Source: an uncultured Bacteroidales bacterium (GTDB lineage Bacteria > Bacteroidota > Bacteroidia > Bacteroidales > Bacteroidaceae). From it: a stretch of DNA of 64,000 bases. Position 1 is the first letter of the stretch, and each line of letters begins with the position of its first letter. The notes under the pieces are model-generated. The model did no database searches. It had not been told where the DNA came from and was given only the letters and a program-made list of their open reading frames with translations. Position numbers and translations under genes: made by a program. The stretch is taken from contig CASFRV010000002.1 in assembly GCA_949297215.1 (NCBI GenBank), forward strand, positions 62,001-126,000, written 5' to 3'. Below are positions 8,828-18,932 of this stretch, piece after piece.

Positions 8828-9862
8828 ATGGGCTTTTTCTCCAACTTTTTTTCCTTTACGCAGGAACTGGCCATCGACCTGGGCACGGCCAACACCATCA
8901 TCATGAGCGACGGGCAGATTGCCGTGAACGAGCCTTCGGTCGTGGCGCTCGACCGCAACACCGACAAGATGAAGGCCGTGGGCGAACGGGCCAAGCTCAT
9001 GTATGAAAAGACGAACAACGACATACGCGTGATACGCCCGTTGCGCGACGGCGTGATTGCCGACTTTAACGCCTGCGAACAGATGATGCGCGGGCTCATT
9101 AAGATGGTACACACGGGCAAGCGCCTCTTCTCGCCCTCGCTGCGCATGGTGATCGGTGTGCCCTCGGGCTCGACCGAGGTGGAACTGCGCGCCGTGCGCG
9201 ACTCGGCCGAACATGCCGGCGGACGCGACATCTACCTGCTCTTCGAACCGATGGCGGCTGCCATCGGCATCGGCATCGACGTGAACGCGCCCGAGGGCAA
9301 CATGATCGTCGACATAGGCGGTGGGACGACGGAGATCGCAGTCATCTCGCTGGGAGGAATTGTGTCGAACAACTCGATAAAGATGGCCGGCGACGACTTT
9401 ACAGCCGACATCCAAGAGTATATGAGCCGCCAGCACAACATACGCGTGAGCGAACGCATGGCCGAACGCATCAAGATCAACGTGGGAGCAGCCCTGACAG
9501 ACTTGGGAACAGACACACCGGAAGATTACGTGGTGGACGGGCCTAACAAAATCACAGCCTACCCGATGCGCGTGCCCGTGTGCTACCAGGAGATTGCCCA
9601 CTGCCTGGAAAAGAGCATCGCCAAGATTGAGATGGCCGTGCTCAACGCGCTCGAAAACACGCCGCCCGAGCTCTATGCCGACATCGTCAAGAACGGTATC
9701 TACCTGACGGGAGGCGGCGCCCTGCTGCGCGGCCTCGACAAACGACTCACCGACAAAATCAACATACCCTTCCACGTGGCTGAAGAACCGCTGCTCTGCG
9801 TGGCCAAAGGCACGGGCATCGCTCTGAAAAACGTGGATCGCTTCTCGTTCCTGATGCGATAA
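8828..9862 (+). CDS. mreB: Rod-shape-determining actin homologue MreB
   Basis: Actin-fold ATPase that forms membrane-associated filaments guiding lateral wall synthesis. The 344 residues begin with an amphipathic MGFFSNFFSFTQ segment, followed by phosphate 1 motif IDLGTANTII, phosphate 2 motif VDIGGGTTEIAVISLGG and adenosine motif LTGGGALLRGLD. It is the first of five shape genes in one direction (mreB, mreC, mreD, mrdA, rodA). Confidence 0.97.
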   Translation: MGFFSNFFSFTQELAIDLGTANTIIMSDGQIAVNEPSVVALDRNTDKMKAVGERAKLMYEKTNNDIRVIRPLRDGVIADFNACEQMMRGLIKMVHTGKRLFSPSLRMVIGVPSGSTEVELRAVRDSAEHAGGRDIYLLFEPMAAAIGIGIDVNAPEGNMIVDIGGGTTEIAVISLGGIVSNNSIKMAGDDFTADIQEYMSRQHNIRVSERMAERIKINVGAALTDLGTDTPEDYVVDGPNKITAYPMRVPVCYQEIAHCLEKSIAKIEMAVLNALENTPPELYADIVKNGIYLTGGGALLRGLDKRLTDKINIPFHVAEEPLLCVAKGTGIALKNVDRFSFLMR

Positions 9863-9911
9863 GCCGAGGGGCGAACGGGGTGCGCATGGTGCCCCTCACC
9901 GATAGAGAGAG

Positions 9912-10784
9912 ATGCACAACCTGCTGGAATTTCTGCGCAAATATGCCTACCTGCTGCTCTTCATCGTGCTCGAAGGGGTGAGCCTGCTGCTGCTCGTGCG
10001 CCACAACAGCTATCAGGGCTGCGTGTGGCTCTCGTCAGCCAACGCAGTGGTGGCACGTGTGAACGGGCTCTACGACGGAGCCATGGCCTATCTGCGCCTG
10101 CGCGACGTGAACCGCCACCTGACGGACGAGAACGTGCGCCTGTGGCGCGAGACGGCACTGCTGCGAGATGCGCTGGCGCGAGCCACGCACGACTCGACGC
10201 TCACCGAACACTACGTGCGGGCAAGCCTGGAAGGCTACAACCTGCTGCCGGCCACGGTTGTCTCGAACGGAACGGAGACGGCTGCCGGGCGCTACCTCAT
10301 CGTGAACCGCGGCGAGCGGGACGGCGTGCGCCCCGAGATGGGCGTCGTGGGCGGCGGGGGCGTTGTGGGCATCGTCTACCTGACAGGGCCGCACCACTCG
10401 CTGGTCATCCCCGTGACAAACCGCAAGTCGAGCATCAGCTGTCGCATACGGGGCAGCCGCTACTTTGGCTACCTCGTGTGGCGCGGCGAGGGCACGCTCA
10501 CGGCACGTCTGGGCGACATCCCGCGCTATGCGAAAATCAAACAGGGCGACTACGTGGAGACGAGCGGCTATTCATCGGTGTTCCCGCCGGGCATCTTCGT
10601 GGGACGCATCAGCCGCCTAGGTACGTCGGCCGACGGGCAGACGTACGACGTAGTGGTGAACCTCGGGACCGACTTTGCCAACCTGCGCGACGTAAGCATC
10701 GTTACGACGCCCTATAAGGCCGAGACCGACTCGCTGCGCTCGCATGCAGCCGAGGCCGACGCTGCATTCGACGAGGCCGGCTGA
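9912..10784 (+). CDS. mreC: Rod-shape-determining protein MreC
   Basis: Bitopic inner-membrane protein linking MreB and MreD to the periplasmic elongation enzymes. One N-terminal membrane segment (YAYLLLFIVLEGVSLLLLV) is followed by a coiled-coil stretch (about 60-95) and the beta domain containing NRGERDGVRPEMGVV and VTNRKSSISCRI. The 290-residue length and the position between mreB and mreD fit the family. Confidence 0.95.
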   Translation: MHNLLEFLRKYAYLLLFIVLEGVSLLLLVRHNSYQGCVWLSSANAVVARVNGLYDGAMAYLRLRDVNRHLTDENVRLWRETALLRDALARATHDSTLTEHYVRASLEGYNLLPATVVSNGTETAAGRYLIVNRGERDGVRPEMGVVGGGGVVGIVYLTGPHHSLVIPVTNRKSSISCRIRGSRYFGYLVWRGEGTLTARLGDIPRYAKIKQGDYVETSGYSSVFPPGIFVGRISRLGTSADGQTYDVVVNLGTDFANLRDVSIVTTPYKAETDSLRSHAAEADAAFDEAG

Positions 10785-10852
10785 CGTGCCAGGCGCCTTC
10801 TCTCTCCTCTGAAATGTGAGACCTACCGTTTTTTAAAAGCTTTTTCCAGTCC

Positions 10853-11395
10853 ATGCTTCCAACGTTTCTGTCGCGCACGGCGTGGTTTGTGCTGCTCTGT
10901 CTGCTGCAAGCCCTCGTGTTCAACCATGTGCACATCGCAGGCGTTGCCACGCCCATGCCCTACGTCTTTTTCCTGCTCGTTCTGCGCAGCGACACGCCCC
11001 ATTGGGTCTACGTGGCCTGCGGTTTCCTGATGGGACTGGCCATCGACCTGTTCACGGGCACGCCCGGCATGGCCGCGGCCTCGCTCTGCCTGACGGGTCT
11101 GCTGGCGCCATGGCTGCTGCGGGCATTCAGCCGGGGCGAGGGCGATGCCGACGAAGCCTTTGCGCCCTCGGCCAAGACAATGAAGTGGGGCGGCTTTATA
11201 GGCTACGCGGCCTCGCTCGTGCTGATGAACTGCATCGGCTTTTTCCTCATCGAAAACTTTTCTTTCTTCAACTGGATGTACCTGCTGCTCGCCACGGGAT
11301 CGAGCGCCGCGCTGAGTCTCTGTTTCATCGTGGCCATCGAACTGATACGCACCCGAGACAAGCAGGACGACCGTAAACGCACGCGGGGAGCATGA
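10853..11395 (+). CDS. mreD: Rod-shape-determining protein MreD
   Basis: Polytopic inner-membrane protein of the elongasome, 180 residues with about five or six hydrophobic segments (for example FVLLCLLQALVF, MPYVFFLLVL, GFLMGLAIDLFTGTPGM). The stop overlaps the mrdA start by four bases (ATGA), as expected for tightly coupled operon genes. Confidence 0.9.
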   Translation: MLPTFLSRTAWFVLLCLLQALVFNHVHIAGVATPMPYVFFLLVLRSDTPHWVYVACGFLMGLAIDLFTGTPGMAAASLCLTGLLAPWLLRAFSRGEGDADEAFAPSAKTMKWGGFIGYAASLVLMNCIGFFLIENFSFFNWMYLLLATGSSAALSLCFIVAIELIRTRDKQDDRKRTRGA

Positions 11396-13242
11396 GCCGG
11401 AAGATTGCGTTTGAAAACCGCAAGTTCGTCGTGGGTGGCATCGCCATCGGCATTGTTCTCGTGTTTCTGGTGCGCCTTTTCACCCTGCAACTGCTGAGCG
11501 ACGACTATAAAAAGAACGCCGACTCGAATGCCTTCCGCAAGGTGGTGCAGTATCCCTCGCGCGGCCTCATCTACGACCGCCGCGGGCGGCTGCTCGTCTA
11601 CAACGAGCCCTCGTACAACATCATGGTCGTCATGAACGACCAGCGGGGCGTCGACACGCTCGACTTTTGCCGCACCGTGGGCATCACCAAGGAGTTTTAC
11701 ATCCAGCGCATGGCCGAGATAAAAGACCCCACGAAAAACCGCGGCTACTCGCGCTATACCCCGCAGCTCTTCATGAGCCAGATCCCCCCTGAGGAGTTTT
11801 CCATTTTCCGCGAGAAGCTGTTCCGCTTCAAAGGCTTCTCGGTCGAAAAACGCTCGGCCCGCCATTATGCCTACGGCACAGGGGCGCACGTGCTGGGCGA
11901 CATGGGCGAGGTGTCGGAAAGCGACATCGAAAAGGACGACTACTACCGCAGTGGCGACTACATCGGCAAGCTGGGCGTGGAACGCTCCTACGAGCAGCAG
12001 CTGCGTGGCGAGAAAGGGCTGCGCATCATGCTGCGCGACGTGCGCGGCCGCACCAAGGGCCACTACATGAACGGCCGCTACGACCGCGCCCCGGTGCCGG
12101 GGAAGAACCTGACGCTGGGCATCGACCTCGACCTGCAACGGCTAGCCGAGCGCCTGCTCGAAGGCAAGCTGGGAGCCATCGTGGCCATCGAGCCTTCGAC
12201 GGGCGAAATTCTCTGCATGGCCTCGTCGCCCACCTACGACCCGCGCATCATGTCGGGGCGCGACCGCGGCAAAAACCACCGGCGCCTGAGCAACGACCCG
12301 ATGCGCCCCCTGCTCAACCGCGCCATCATGGGCACCTATCCGCCCGGCTCCACCTTCAAGACGACGCAGGCCCTCATCGGCCTGCAAGAGGGCAGCATCG
12401 ACCCGACCGTCAGCTTTCCCTGCCACCATGGTTTCTATTATAAAGGTCTGCACGTGGGGTGCCACGGGCACGCCTCGCCCATCGCCCTCGTACCGGCGCT
12501 GGGCACCTCGTGCAACGCTTATTTCTGCTGGAACCTCTACCGCCTCTTCTCCAACCGCTCTTTGTTCAAATCGACCAACGAGGCCATGACGCGCTGGAAA
12601 GACCACCTCGTGGCCATGGGCTTCGGCTACAAGCTGGGCGTGGACCTGCCGGGCGAGAAGCGTGGCATGATACCCAACGCCGACTACTACGACAAAGCCT
12701 ACAACGGGCGCTGGAACGCCCTGACGGTCATCTCCATATCGATCGGCCAGGGCGAGGTGACGGCCACGCCGCTGCAAATAGCCAACCTGGCGGCCACCAT
12801 CGCCAACCGCGGCCACTATTATATCCCCCACGTGGTGCGCAGCATACAGGGCGGGCGCATCGACCCCGCCTACCGCCAGCCCCACCACACGATGGTCGGC
12901 CGTCGCTATTACGACTACGTGGTGGCCGGCATGCGGCGGGCCGTGCTCAGCGGCACCTGCCGTGGCGCCGACCTGCCGGGCCTGGAAGTGTGCGGAAAGA
13001 CCGGTACCGCCCAAAACCGCGGCCACGACCACTCGGCCTTCATGGGCTTTGCCCCGATGAACAACCCGCGGATAGCTGTTTCCGTCTACGTGGAAAACGG
13101 TGGCTTCGGCGCTGTCTACGGCGTGCCCATAGGCGCCCTCATCATGGAGCAGTATCTCAACGGAAAGCTCTCGCCCGCCTCGGAAAAGAAGGCTGCAACA
13201 CTTCAACAAAGACACATAAAATATGGAGACGAGTCTCGATAA
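11392..13242 (+). CDS. mrdA: Penicillin-binding protein 2 (elongasome transpeptidase)
   Basis: Class B PBP that cross-links lateral peptidoglycan together with RodA. After an N-terminal membrane segment (GIAIGIVLVFLVRLFTLQLL) comes the PBP dimer domain, then the transpeptidase domain. The catalytic motifs are S320-TF-K323 (PPGSTFKTT), S373-C-N375 (TSCNAYF) and K536-TG (CGKTGTAQN). The 616 residues fit the family. Its end overlaps the rodA start by 20 bases. Confidence 0.96.
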   Translation: MSRKIAFENRKFVVGGIAIGIVLVFLVRLFTLQLLSDDYKKNADSNAFRKVVQYPSRGLIYDRRGRLLVYNEPSYNIMVVMNDQRGVDTLDFCRTVGITKEFYIQRMAEIKDPTKNRGYSRYTPQLFMSQIPPEEFSIFREKLFRFKGFSVEKRSARHYAYGTGAHVLGDMGEVSESDIEKDDYYRSGDYIGKLGVERSYEQQLRGEKGLRIMLRDVRGRTKGHYMNGRYDRAPVPGKNLTLGIDLDLQRLAERLLEGKLGAIVAIEPSTGEILCMASSPTYDPRIMSGRDRGKNHRRLSNDPMRPLLNRAIMGTYPPGSTFKTTQALIGLQEGSIDPTVSFPCHHGFYYKGLHVGCHGHASPIALVPALGTSCNAYFCWNLYRLFSNRSLFKSTNEAMTRWKDHLVAMGFGYKLGVDLPGEKRGMIPNADYYDKAYNGRWNALTVISISIGQGEVTATPLQIANLAATIANRGHYYIPHVVRSIQGGRIDPAYRQPHHTMVGRRYYDYVVAGMRRAVLSGTCRGADLPGLEVCGKTGTAQNRGHDHSAFMGFAPMNNPRIAVSVYVENGGFGAVYGVPIGALIMEQYLNGKLSPASEKKAATLQQRHIKYGDESR

Positions 13243-14698
13243 AACGGGTGGACGGAGCCTGCTGGCCTCGGTCGACTGGGCGGTCGTGGCCATCTATCTC
13301 ATCCTGCTGGTCTGCGGCTGGTTCAGCATCTGCGGCGCCAGCCACGAGATTGGCGACACCAACTTCTTTGCCTGGGACACCCGCACGGGCAAACAGCTCG
13401 TATGGATGGGCTGCGCGATGGTGCTGGGCTTTTTCCTGCTCATGCTCGACGACCGCTATTTCGACACGCTGGCCGCTCCGGCCTATTGGGCCATGATGCT
13501 GCTCCTGCTGGTGACGCCCTTCGTGGCCTCCGACATCAAAGGGTCCTACTCGTGGATCCGTCTGGGCTCCGTGAGCATTCAGCCGGCCGAGTTCGCCAAG
13601 TGTACCACGGCCCTGGCCCTGGCCAAGCTCGTCAACCAGTATGGCTTCACGCTCGACAAGCCGCGCAACCTGGCCAAGGCCGCCCTGCTCGTGCTGCTGC
13701 CCATGGTGCTCATCGTCATGCAGCGCGAAACGGGCTCGGCCCTCGTCTACCTGGCCTTCTCGCTCATGTTCTACCGCGAAGGCATGGCCGGCAGCATTCT
13801 CTTCACGGGCGCCGCCGCCGTGATCTATTTTGTCGTGGGCATTCGCTTTGGCGAAATGGAGCTTCCCGGCACGCACGCCACCGTTGGCGAGTTTGCCGTC
13901 CTCACCCTGGCCTGGCTCTTCACGACGGGGATGGTGCGCGTCTACGCCCCCTCGTCGCCCCACGCCCGGCGCCTGCTCGTCTGGGGCGGCACGACGCTGG
14001 CTGCGGGGCTGTGCGTCTCGGTGTTCATCGTTCCCTTCGACATCGCCTGGGTGCTCATAGCCATCTGCGTGGGCGCGGCCGTCTATCTGGCCTTTCAGGC
14101 CCTCGACGAGCGCTGGCGCCACTGCCTGCTCATCTCCGTGTTTGCCCTGGGCTCCGTCGCCTTTCTCTACTCGTCCGACTACGTGCTCAACAACGTGCTC
14201 GAACCCCACCAGCAGGGGCGCATCCGCGTGCTCTTGGGCATGGAAAACGACATCACGGGCGAGGGATACAACGTCAACCAAAGCAAGATAGCCATCGGCT
14301 CGGGCGGACTGCGCGGCAAGGGCTTCATGAACGGCACGCAGACGAAGCTCAAATACGTGCCCGAGCAAGACACCGACTTCATCTTCTGCACCGTCGGCGA
14401 GGAAGAGGGGTTCCTGGGCTCGGCCTTCGTCCTGCTGCTCTTTCTGGCGCTCATCCTGCGCCTGCTCTGGCTGGCCGAACGGCAAACCACCACCTTCGGC
14501 CGGGCCTATGGCTACTGCGTGCTGAGCATCATTCTTTTCCACCTCTTCATCAACGTCGGAATGGTGATGGGTCTGACGCCCGTCATCGGCATTCCCCTGC
14601 CTTTCTTCAGCTATGGCGGCTCGTCGCTCTGGGGCTTCACGCTCCTGCTCTTCATTTTCCTGCGCATTGACGCCGGGAGCAAAACAAAAAAACGATAA
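13223..14698 (+). CDS. rodA: Rod-shape protein RodA (SEDS glycosyltransferase)
   Basis: Polytopic peptidoglycan polymerase working with PBP2. The 491 residues have about ten membrane segments and the SEDS signatures GSYSWIRLGSVSIQPAEFAK, the GFMNGTQTKLKYVPEQDTDFIF loop and PFFSYGGSSLWGF near the C-terminus. The protein is longer than many RodA proteins because of a loop region between about residues 200 and 310, as is common in Bacteroidales. Confidence 0.95.
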   Translation: METSLDKTGGRSLLASVDWAVVAIYLILLVCGWFSICGASHEIGDTNFFAWDTRTGKQLVWMGCAMVLGFFLLMLDDRYFDTLAAPAYWAMMLLLLVTPFVASDIKGSYSWIRLGSVSIQPAEFAKCTTALALAKLVNQYGFTLDKPRNLAKAALLVLLPMVLIVMQRETGSALVYLAFSLMFYREGMAGSILFTGAAAVIYFVVGIRFGEMELPGTHATVGEFAVLTLAWLFTTGMVRVYAPSSPHARRLLVWGGTTLAAGLCVSVFIVPFDIAWVLIAICVGAAVYLAFQALDERWRHCLLISVFALGSVAFLYSSDYVLNNVLEPHQQGRIRVLLGMENDITGEGYNVNQSKIAIGSGGLRGKGFMNGTQTKLKYVPEQDTDFIFCTVGEEEGFLGSAFVLLLFLALILRLLWLAERQTTTFGRAYGYCVLSIILFHLFINVGMVMGLTPVIGIPLPFFSYGGSSLWGFTLLLFIFLRIDAGSKTKKR

Positions 14699-14715
14699 GA
14701 AAGCTACACACCCCA

Positions 14716-15174
14716 ATGAAACACGATAACAACCGAAAGCCCCGCCACCTCATACCCTTCCTGCTGGCCATACCGCTCGTACTGGCCGCCGTGGTCTATA
14801 TGAAAAAGGCCGTAGACACGCCCCCCACGCCGGTCGCAAGCCAAGACCCGCGCACGGAAGCCCCGGTGGCCATCCCCGACACGTCGACACCGGCCTCCCT
14901 GCCCGTCACTCCCGAGACGATAAGCATCGTCCGCCCCGACACCACGGTCCGCGACAGCCGCCCGCCCTACGAAGCAGGCTACGAAGACGGCTACCTGAAC
15001 GGCATGGACGACGGAGGCGACAACAGCCCCCGGGCCACCTACGACGAAACGAGCCTCTTCCCCTCGGCCGGCGAGCGCGCCGCCTACGTCGAGGGCTATC
15101 GCGAAGGCTACGCCCGCGGCTTCGACGACGGCCTGCACAAACGGCAGTTCAACATCACGCCCCCGCGCAAGTAG
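14716..15174 (+). CDS. Small membrane-anchored protein with YxxGYxxGY repeats, unknown function
   Basis: A 152-residue protein directly after rodA (17-base gap), so probably cotranscribed with the shape genes. One N-terminal membrane segment (LIPFLLAIPLVLAAVVYMK) is followed by a Pro/Thr-rich linker and two aromatic-glycine clusters, YEAGYEDGYLNGMDDG (about 92-107) and YVEGYREGYARGFDDG. Similar tyrosine-glycine clusters occur in envelope proteins, but I do not recognise a function. It may be a periplasmic accessory of the elongasome. Confidence 0.75.
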   Translation: MKHDNNRKPRHLIPFLLAIPLVLAAVVYMKKAVDTPPTPVASQDPRTEAPVAIPDTSTPASLPVTPETISIVRPDTTVRDSRPPYEAGYEDGYLNGMDDGGDNSPRATYDETSLFPSAGERAAYVEGYREGYARGFDDGLHKRQFNITPPRK

Positions 15175-15672
15175 CCCCACCGCCGGCAGCCCGCCCCGCC
15201 GCAACCGGCCGCCGGCCCCACACCCCTACGCCGGTCCGTCTGACGCGTTTGGCCATACAGGCCATACCCCCACAGACGGCCGGCGCTTTTCATATCCCCA
15301 CCCGGGCGGAGCAAGCCCAGCCGCCCATTCCCTTCTCAATTGCCCATTGTCAATTGTCTATTGCCCATTGTCAATTGTCAATTATCAATTATCAATTCCA
15401 AAAGCGCCGTCTGCGTTTTTATAAACTGCATCGTCGTTTTTAAAAACTACGCTTGTGTTTATAAAAACGACGGCGGCGCTGCAAGCATCCGCCGCAGGCA
15501 TCAGGCTATCGGCCGCCATGCCCGCGCTTTCGCTGCGGCGCGACGGCTGCGCCACGCCCCCGGTCGCGCTGACACCGGGTGTGTCCGTGCACACGACGGC
15601 CGGCCGATAGGATTTCGTAACTATTTATTAAAAACTTTTCAAACCGCACCAACTTCGTATCGCGGGATTTCG
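15175..15672. other. Non-coding spacer between rodA operon and cluster 1
   Basis: About 500 bases without a gene. It holds the two-part repeat at 15335-15483 and a 13-base direct repeat (GGATTTCGTAACT) at 15610-15622 and 15665-15677. The second copy overlaps the promoter of the next gene. The remaining sequence, 15175-15334 and 15484-15609, shows GC-rich sequence with no gene I can support. Confidence 0.7.
15335..15483 (+). repeat. Two-part repeat, copy 1 (left flank of cluster 1)
   Basis: Part one (15335-15402) is a run of CAATTGTCAATT-like units with TTGCCCATTG variants. Part two (15403-15483) contains three short units related to GTCGTTTTTAAAAACGAC, for example TCGTCGTTTTTAAAAACTA and GTTTATAAAAACGACGG. 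The same two parts, in the same order and orientation, recur at 31993-32140. Confidence 0.75.
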
Positions 15673-15680
15673 TAACTTTG
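15673..15680 (+). promoter_or_regulatory. -7 box TAACTTTG of cluster 1
   Basis: A perfect TAnnTTTG match about 115 bases before the SrfB-like gene. It overlaps the second copy of a 13-base direct repeat GGATTTCGTAACT; the first copy (15610-15622) lies 55 bases upstream. The duplication could be an operator, leaving an unusually long 5' leader. Confidence 0.55.
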
Positions 15681-15794
15681 CCAAGCGCCCTGCATGGGTG
15701 CAAGCGATAAAAACACTTCGACGTATAATACCCCGGCAGCCGCCTCTCACGCCATTTTTCGGAGACGGCGTCCCTGCCCAACAAATCAGCAACC

Positions 15795-18700
15795 ATGCCA
15801 GACATCTCGCTCATCGCCAACTCAGGCATACAGTTCTTTTCCACCCGCCTAACGCTCGACACCAACTCGGGCGCGCGCTCCTACTTTCACGAATGGTTCG
15901 ACGAAGAGGCCGTACAGACCAGCGTGGAGCCGGCCTTCCTCTTGAAAGAACACGAAATGTTCGTGCGCCTGGCCGACTTGGCCGACTGCGGCTTCCTCAC
16001 CCCCGACGGCAAGCTGGCCGTCGCCGAGGAGCAGGTCCTGGCCAACCCCAACATACGCGCCATCCACACGGGGAGCCTCGAAGACGCCACCGACCTTTTC
16101 TCCCTGCGCCTTTTCGACCGGCACGGCCACACGACCGACTTTTTCAACGTGTGGCTCCCGCTGCCCTTCTTCGAGCTCGACACGCTTGGCGCCTTTAAGT
16201 ACGGGCCCTACAACTGGTGCCGCGGCAAGCTCGTCCCCCGCGGCGAAGCCACAGACGGAAAGCTCACGGTCGACCTGCTCCTGGCCTTCGACACGCGGGC
16301 CCTCTACGACGAGGAGGAGAGGGACAAAGAGTGCCCCTCGTTCGTGAGCGCCTCAGAGCGCGAAAAGCGCTTCCGCCTTTGCGCCGACCCGCTGATGCTC
16401 ACCGACTTCTGCTCGGGGCAGAACGAATGGGTGCGCGCCTATCTCATGCACATAGCCCACGGCGTTGCCGACATGGAAGAGCTGCGCAACCGCCTGGGCG
16501 AAGGCCACCGGCTCTATGCCTTTCTGGCCTCCTACTTCCTGCTCGTCGAGCACCTGGCGCGGCTGGGAGCGGCCCCCGACGTCCGCCTGCTGCGCAACCG
16601 CGGAGTGGATGCCGTCGGCGTGGAAATGATCGTCGACATCGGCAACTCGCGCACGTCGGCCATTCTGTTCGAAAACAGCGATTTCACCAAAGTGCAGTCG
16701 CTGCGCTTGCAGAATCTCACGTTCCCCCTGCTCGACGACGGAAGCCTCAACCGCGTGGACGAAGCCTTCGACATGCGCCTGGCCTTCCGCAAGGTAAGCT
16801 TTGCCGACGGCCCTACGCTCGGTGGGAGCCATCAGTTCGTATGGCCCAGCCTGGTGCGTCTGGGCACCGAGGCCGAGTATCTCACCCACGAAACCGTCAA
16901 CCTGGCCGAGGGCGACGAAATCCTTTCGACCTATTCCAGCCCGAAACGCTACCTTTGGGACGCCAAGCCACGGCGCGAGGAGTGGCGCTGCGTGCGCACG
17001 AAAGACGAAAAGTTCAACGCCGAACCCGTCATCGAGGGCCTCAGCAACTACCTGAACGACGACGGAACGGTCAACGCCGAGGGCCTGGGCTTCGGCCTCC
17101 ACTTCTCGCGCCGCTCGCTCATGACGCTGGCCTTTCTCGAAATCGTCTCGCAGGCCGACACCTACGTCAACAGCCCCGAATACCGCCTCTTCAACGGCCG
17201 CAGCAGCCAGCCGCGCCACATCGGGAAAATCATTCTGACGTGTCCCACGGCCATGTCGCACAGCGAGCAGCACGCCCTGCACGATGCCCTGCGCGACGCC
17301 CTCGACGTGCTGGGCAAGTTTAACCGCGGAAAAGACGAGACCTACGTACCGGCAGGCGTGAAAATCGTCCCGGCCGACCGACGCCCCGGCAGCGACGACG
17401 CTCCCGGGTGGATTTACGACGAGGCCACCTGCTCGCAGTTTGTATATCTCTACGGCCAGTTCTCCGAGAAATACGCCGGGTGCAGCCGCGAGTTTTTCAA
17501 AACCTACGGCCGGCTGCGCCTCACGCCCCAGGGCGAGCGCGACTCGCTCGTTGTCGGCTCGCTCGACATCGGTGCGGGCACGAGCGACATCATGATATGC
17601 CGCTACGAATACGACGCGGCCAACCCCACCCGCCTCAAGCCTGTGCCCCTCTTCTGGGACAGCTTCGACTACGCCGGCGACGACATGATGAAGGTGCTCA
17701 TCGAAAACATCCTGCTGCAAGGCGAAAACGGCATCCTGGAACGCGAGATGGCCCGGCGCGGCGTGGAGCGCGAGGAAATCTACGCCCGTCTCTACCAGCT
17801 CTTCGGCACCGACCACAACCGTCTCTCGTTTCACGACCGCATGACGCGCCGCGACATCAACCTGCAAGTGCTTGTCCCCGTCATGTCCCATTTCCTCGGC
17901 CTGCTGAGCCGCCACGAGCGCTACCGCGAGGTGCCCTTCGACGAAATCTTTGCGAAAAACCCGCCCAGCGCCCCCATCCTCGACAGCTTCCGCGAACATT
18001 TCGGCTTCGGCTTGGAGGAAGTGCGCTGGACGTACGACAGCGAAGTCATGGCCCGCAACATTGAGCTCACCATGAACGATCTGCTCGAAAGCGTGGCCAC
18101 CGTCATGCACGCCTACGGCTGCGACCTCGTCCTGCTCTCGGGCCGGCCCAGCTCTCTCGCGCCCATCCGCCGCATCTTCCTGAAATATTTCGCAGGCGAG
18201 CCCCACCGGCTCATCGCCCTCAACGAGTTCCGCATCGGGCGCTGGTATCCCTTTGCCGACCGCAACGGCTATCTCACCAACTCCAAGTCGGTGGTGCCCG
18301 TCGGGGCCATGATTGGCTACCGCGCGTCGAGCACCGGCGGCCTGGGCAACTTCTCGCTCGACCTCTCGGAGCTGGCCGCCCGCCTGAAGCCCACGACCGA
18401 CTTCTTCGTCGTTCGCGACCGGAGCGTGCTCACCGGCCGCCCCTTCATCACGCCGCAAAGCAACACGGGCAAAATCCCCGTCAACGCGTTCCCCGTCTAC
18501 ATCGGCACCAAGCAGTTCGACCTGTCGGGCTACCCCGTACGCCCCTTCTACGTGCTCGATCTCAACCGCGACGCCCTGTCGGCCACGCTGCGCAAGAAGC
18601 ACGCCGCCGAGGGCCACGACCTCAACGAGCGCGAGACGCAGCTGCTCACCGACGACGCCGTCGACCGTCTGTTGCAGCGCGGGCCCTTCACCTTTACGCT

Positions 18701-18878
18701 CGAACGTGAAGCCCCGGGCGAGGACAAGGAGCGCCTCGTCGTGGCCTCCGTCATCGACGCTCAGGGCGAAGAGGCCGAAGCCCGCTTCTTCTCGCTCACC
18801 GTTCAGAGCCTCAACGACCCCGACTGCTACTGGCTCGACTCGGGCGAGTTCAACATCAACATTGCGGCCAGCCACTGA
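15795..18878 (+). CDS. SrfB-like large ATPase with actin/HSP70 fold
   Basis: A 1027-residue cytoplasmic protein with no signal peptide or clear membrane segment. Two nucleotide-binding signatures of the actin/HSP70 superfamily are visible: phosphate 1 at D281 (VDIGNSRTSAILFE) and phosphate 2 at D591 (LDIGAGTSDIMICRYEYD). An adenosine-like motif, LVLLSGRPSSL, is near residue 781. Size, motif spacing and the adjacent SrfC-like gene fit the SrfB 'virulence factor' family known from Salmonella. The N-terminal 270 residues are of unknown fold. It probably acts as an ATP-driven switch or chaperone for the neighbouring proteins. SrfA is not present. Confidence 0.75.
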   Translation: MPDISLIANSGIQFFSTRLTLDTNSGARSYFHEWFDEEAVQTSVEPAFLLKEHEMFVRLADLADCGFLTPDGKLAVAEEQVLANPNIRAIHTGSLEDATDLFSLRLFDRHGHTTDFFNVWLPLPFFELDTLGAFKYGPYNWCRGKLVPRGEATDGKLTVDLLLAFDTRALYDEEERDKECPSFVSASEREKRFRLCADPLMLTDFCSGQNEWVRAYLMHIAHGVADMEELRNRLGEGHRLYAFLASYFLLVEHLARLGAAPDVRLLRNRGVDAVGVEMIVDIGNSRTSAILFENSDFTKVQSLRLQNLTFPLLDDGSLNRVDEAFDMRLAFRKVSFADGPTLGGSHQFVWPSLVRLGTEAEYLTHETVNLAEGDEILSTYSSPKRYLWDAKPRREEWRCVRTKDEKFNAEPVIEGLSNYLNDDGTVNAEGLGFGLHFSRRSLMTLAFLEIVSQADTYVNSPEYRLFNGRSSQPRHIGKIILTCPTAMSHSEQHALHDALRDALDVLGKFNRGKDETYVPAGVKIVPADRRPGSDDAPGWIYDEATCSQFVYLYGQFSEKYAGCSREFFKTYGRLRLTPQGERDSLVVGSLDIGAGTSDIMICRYEYDAANPTRLKPVPLFWDSFDYAGDDMMKVLIENILLQGENGILEREMARRGVEREEIYARLYQLFGTDHNRLSFHDRMTRRDINLQVLVPVMSHFLGLLSRHERYREVPFDEIFAKNPPSAPILDSFREHFGFGLEEVRWTYDSEVMARNIELTMNDLLESVATVMHAYGCDLVLLSGRPSSLAPIRRIFLKYFAGEPHRLIALNEFRIGRWYPFADRNGYLTNSKSVVPVGAMIGYRASSTGGLGNFSLDLSELAARLKPTTDFFVVRDRSVLTGRPFITPQSNTGKIPVNAFPVYIGTKQFDLSGYPVRPFYVLDLNRDALSATLRKKHAAEGHDLNERETQLLTDDAVDRLLQRGPFTFTLEREAPGEDKERLVVASVIDAQGEEAEARFFSLTVQSLNDPDCYWLDSGEFNINIAASH

Positions 18879-18932
18879 CGGCCCACCGACAGGATGCACG
18901 CATATATATAAATACACCAGCACCGAAACGAC

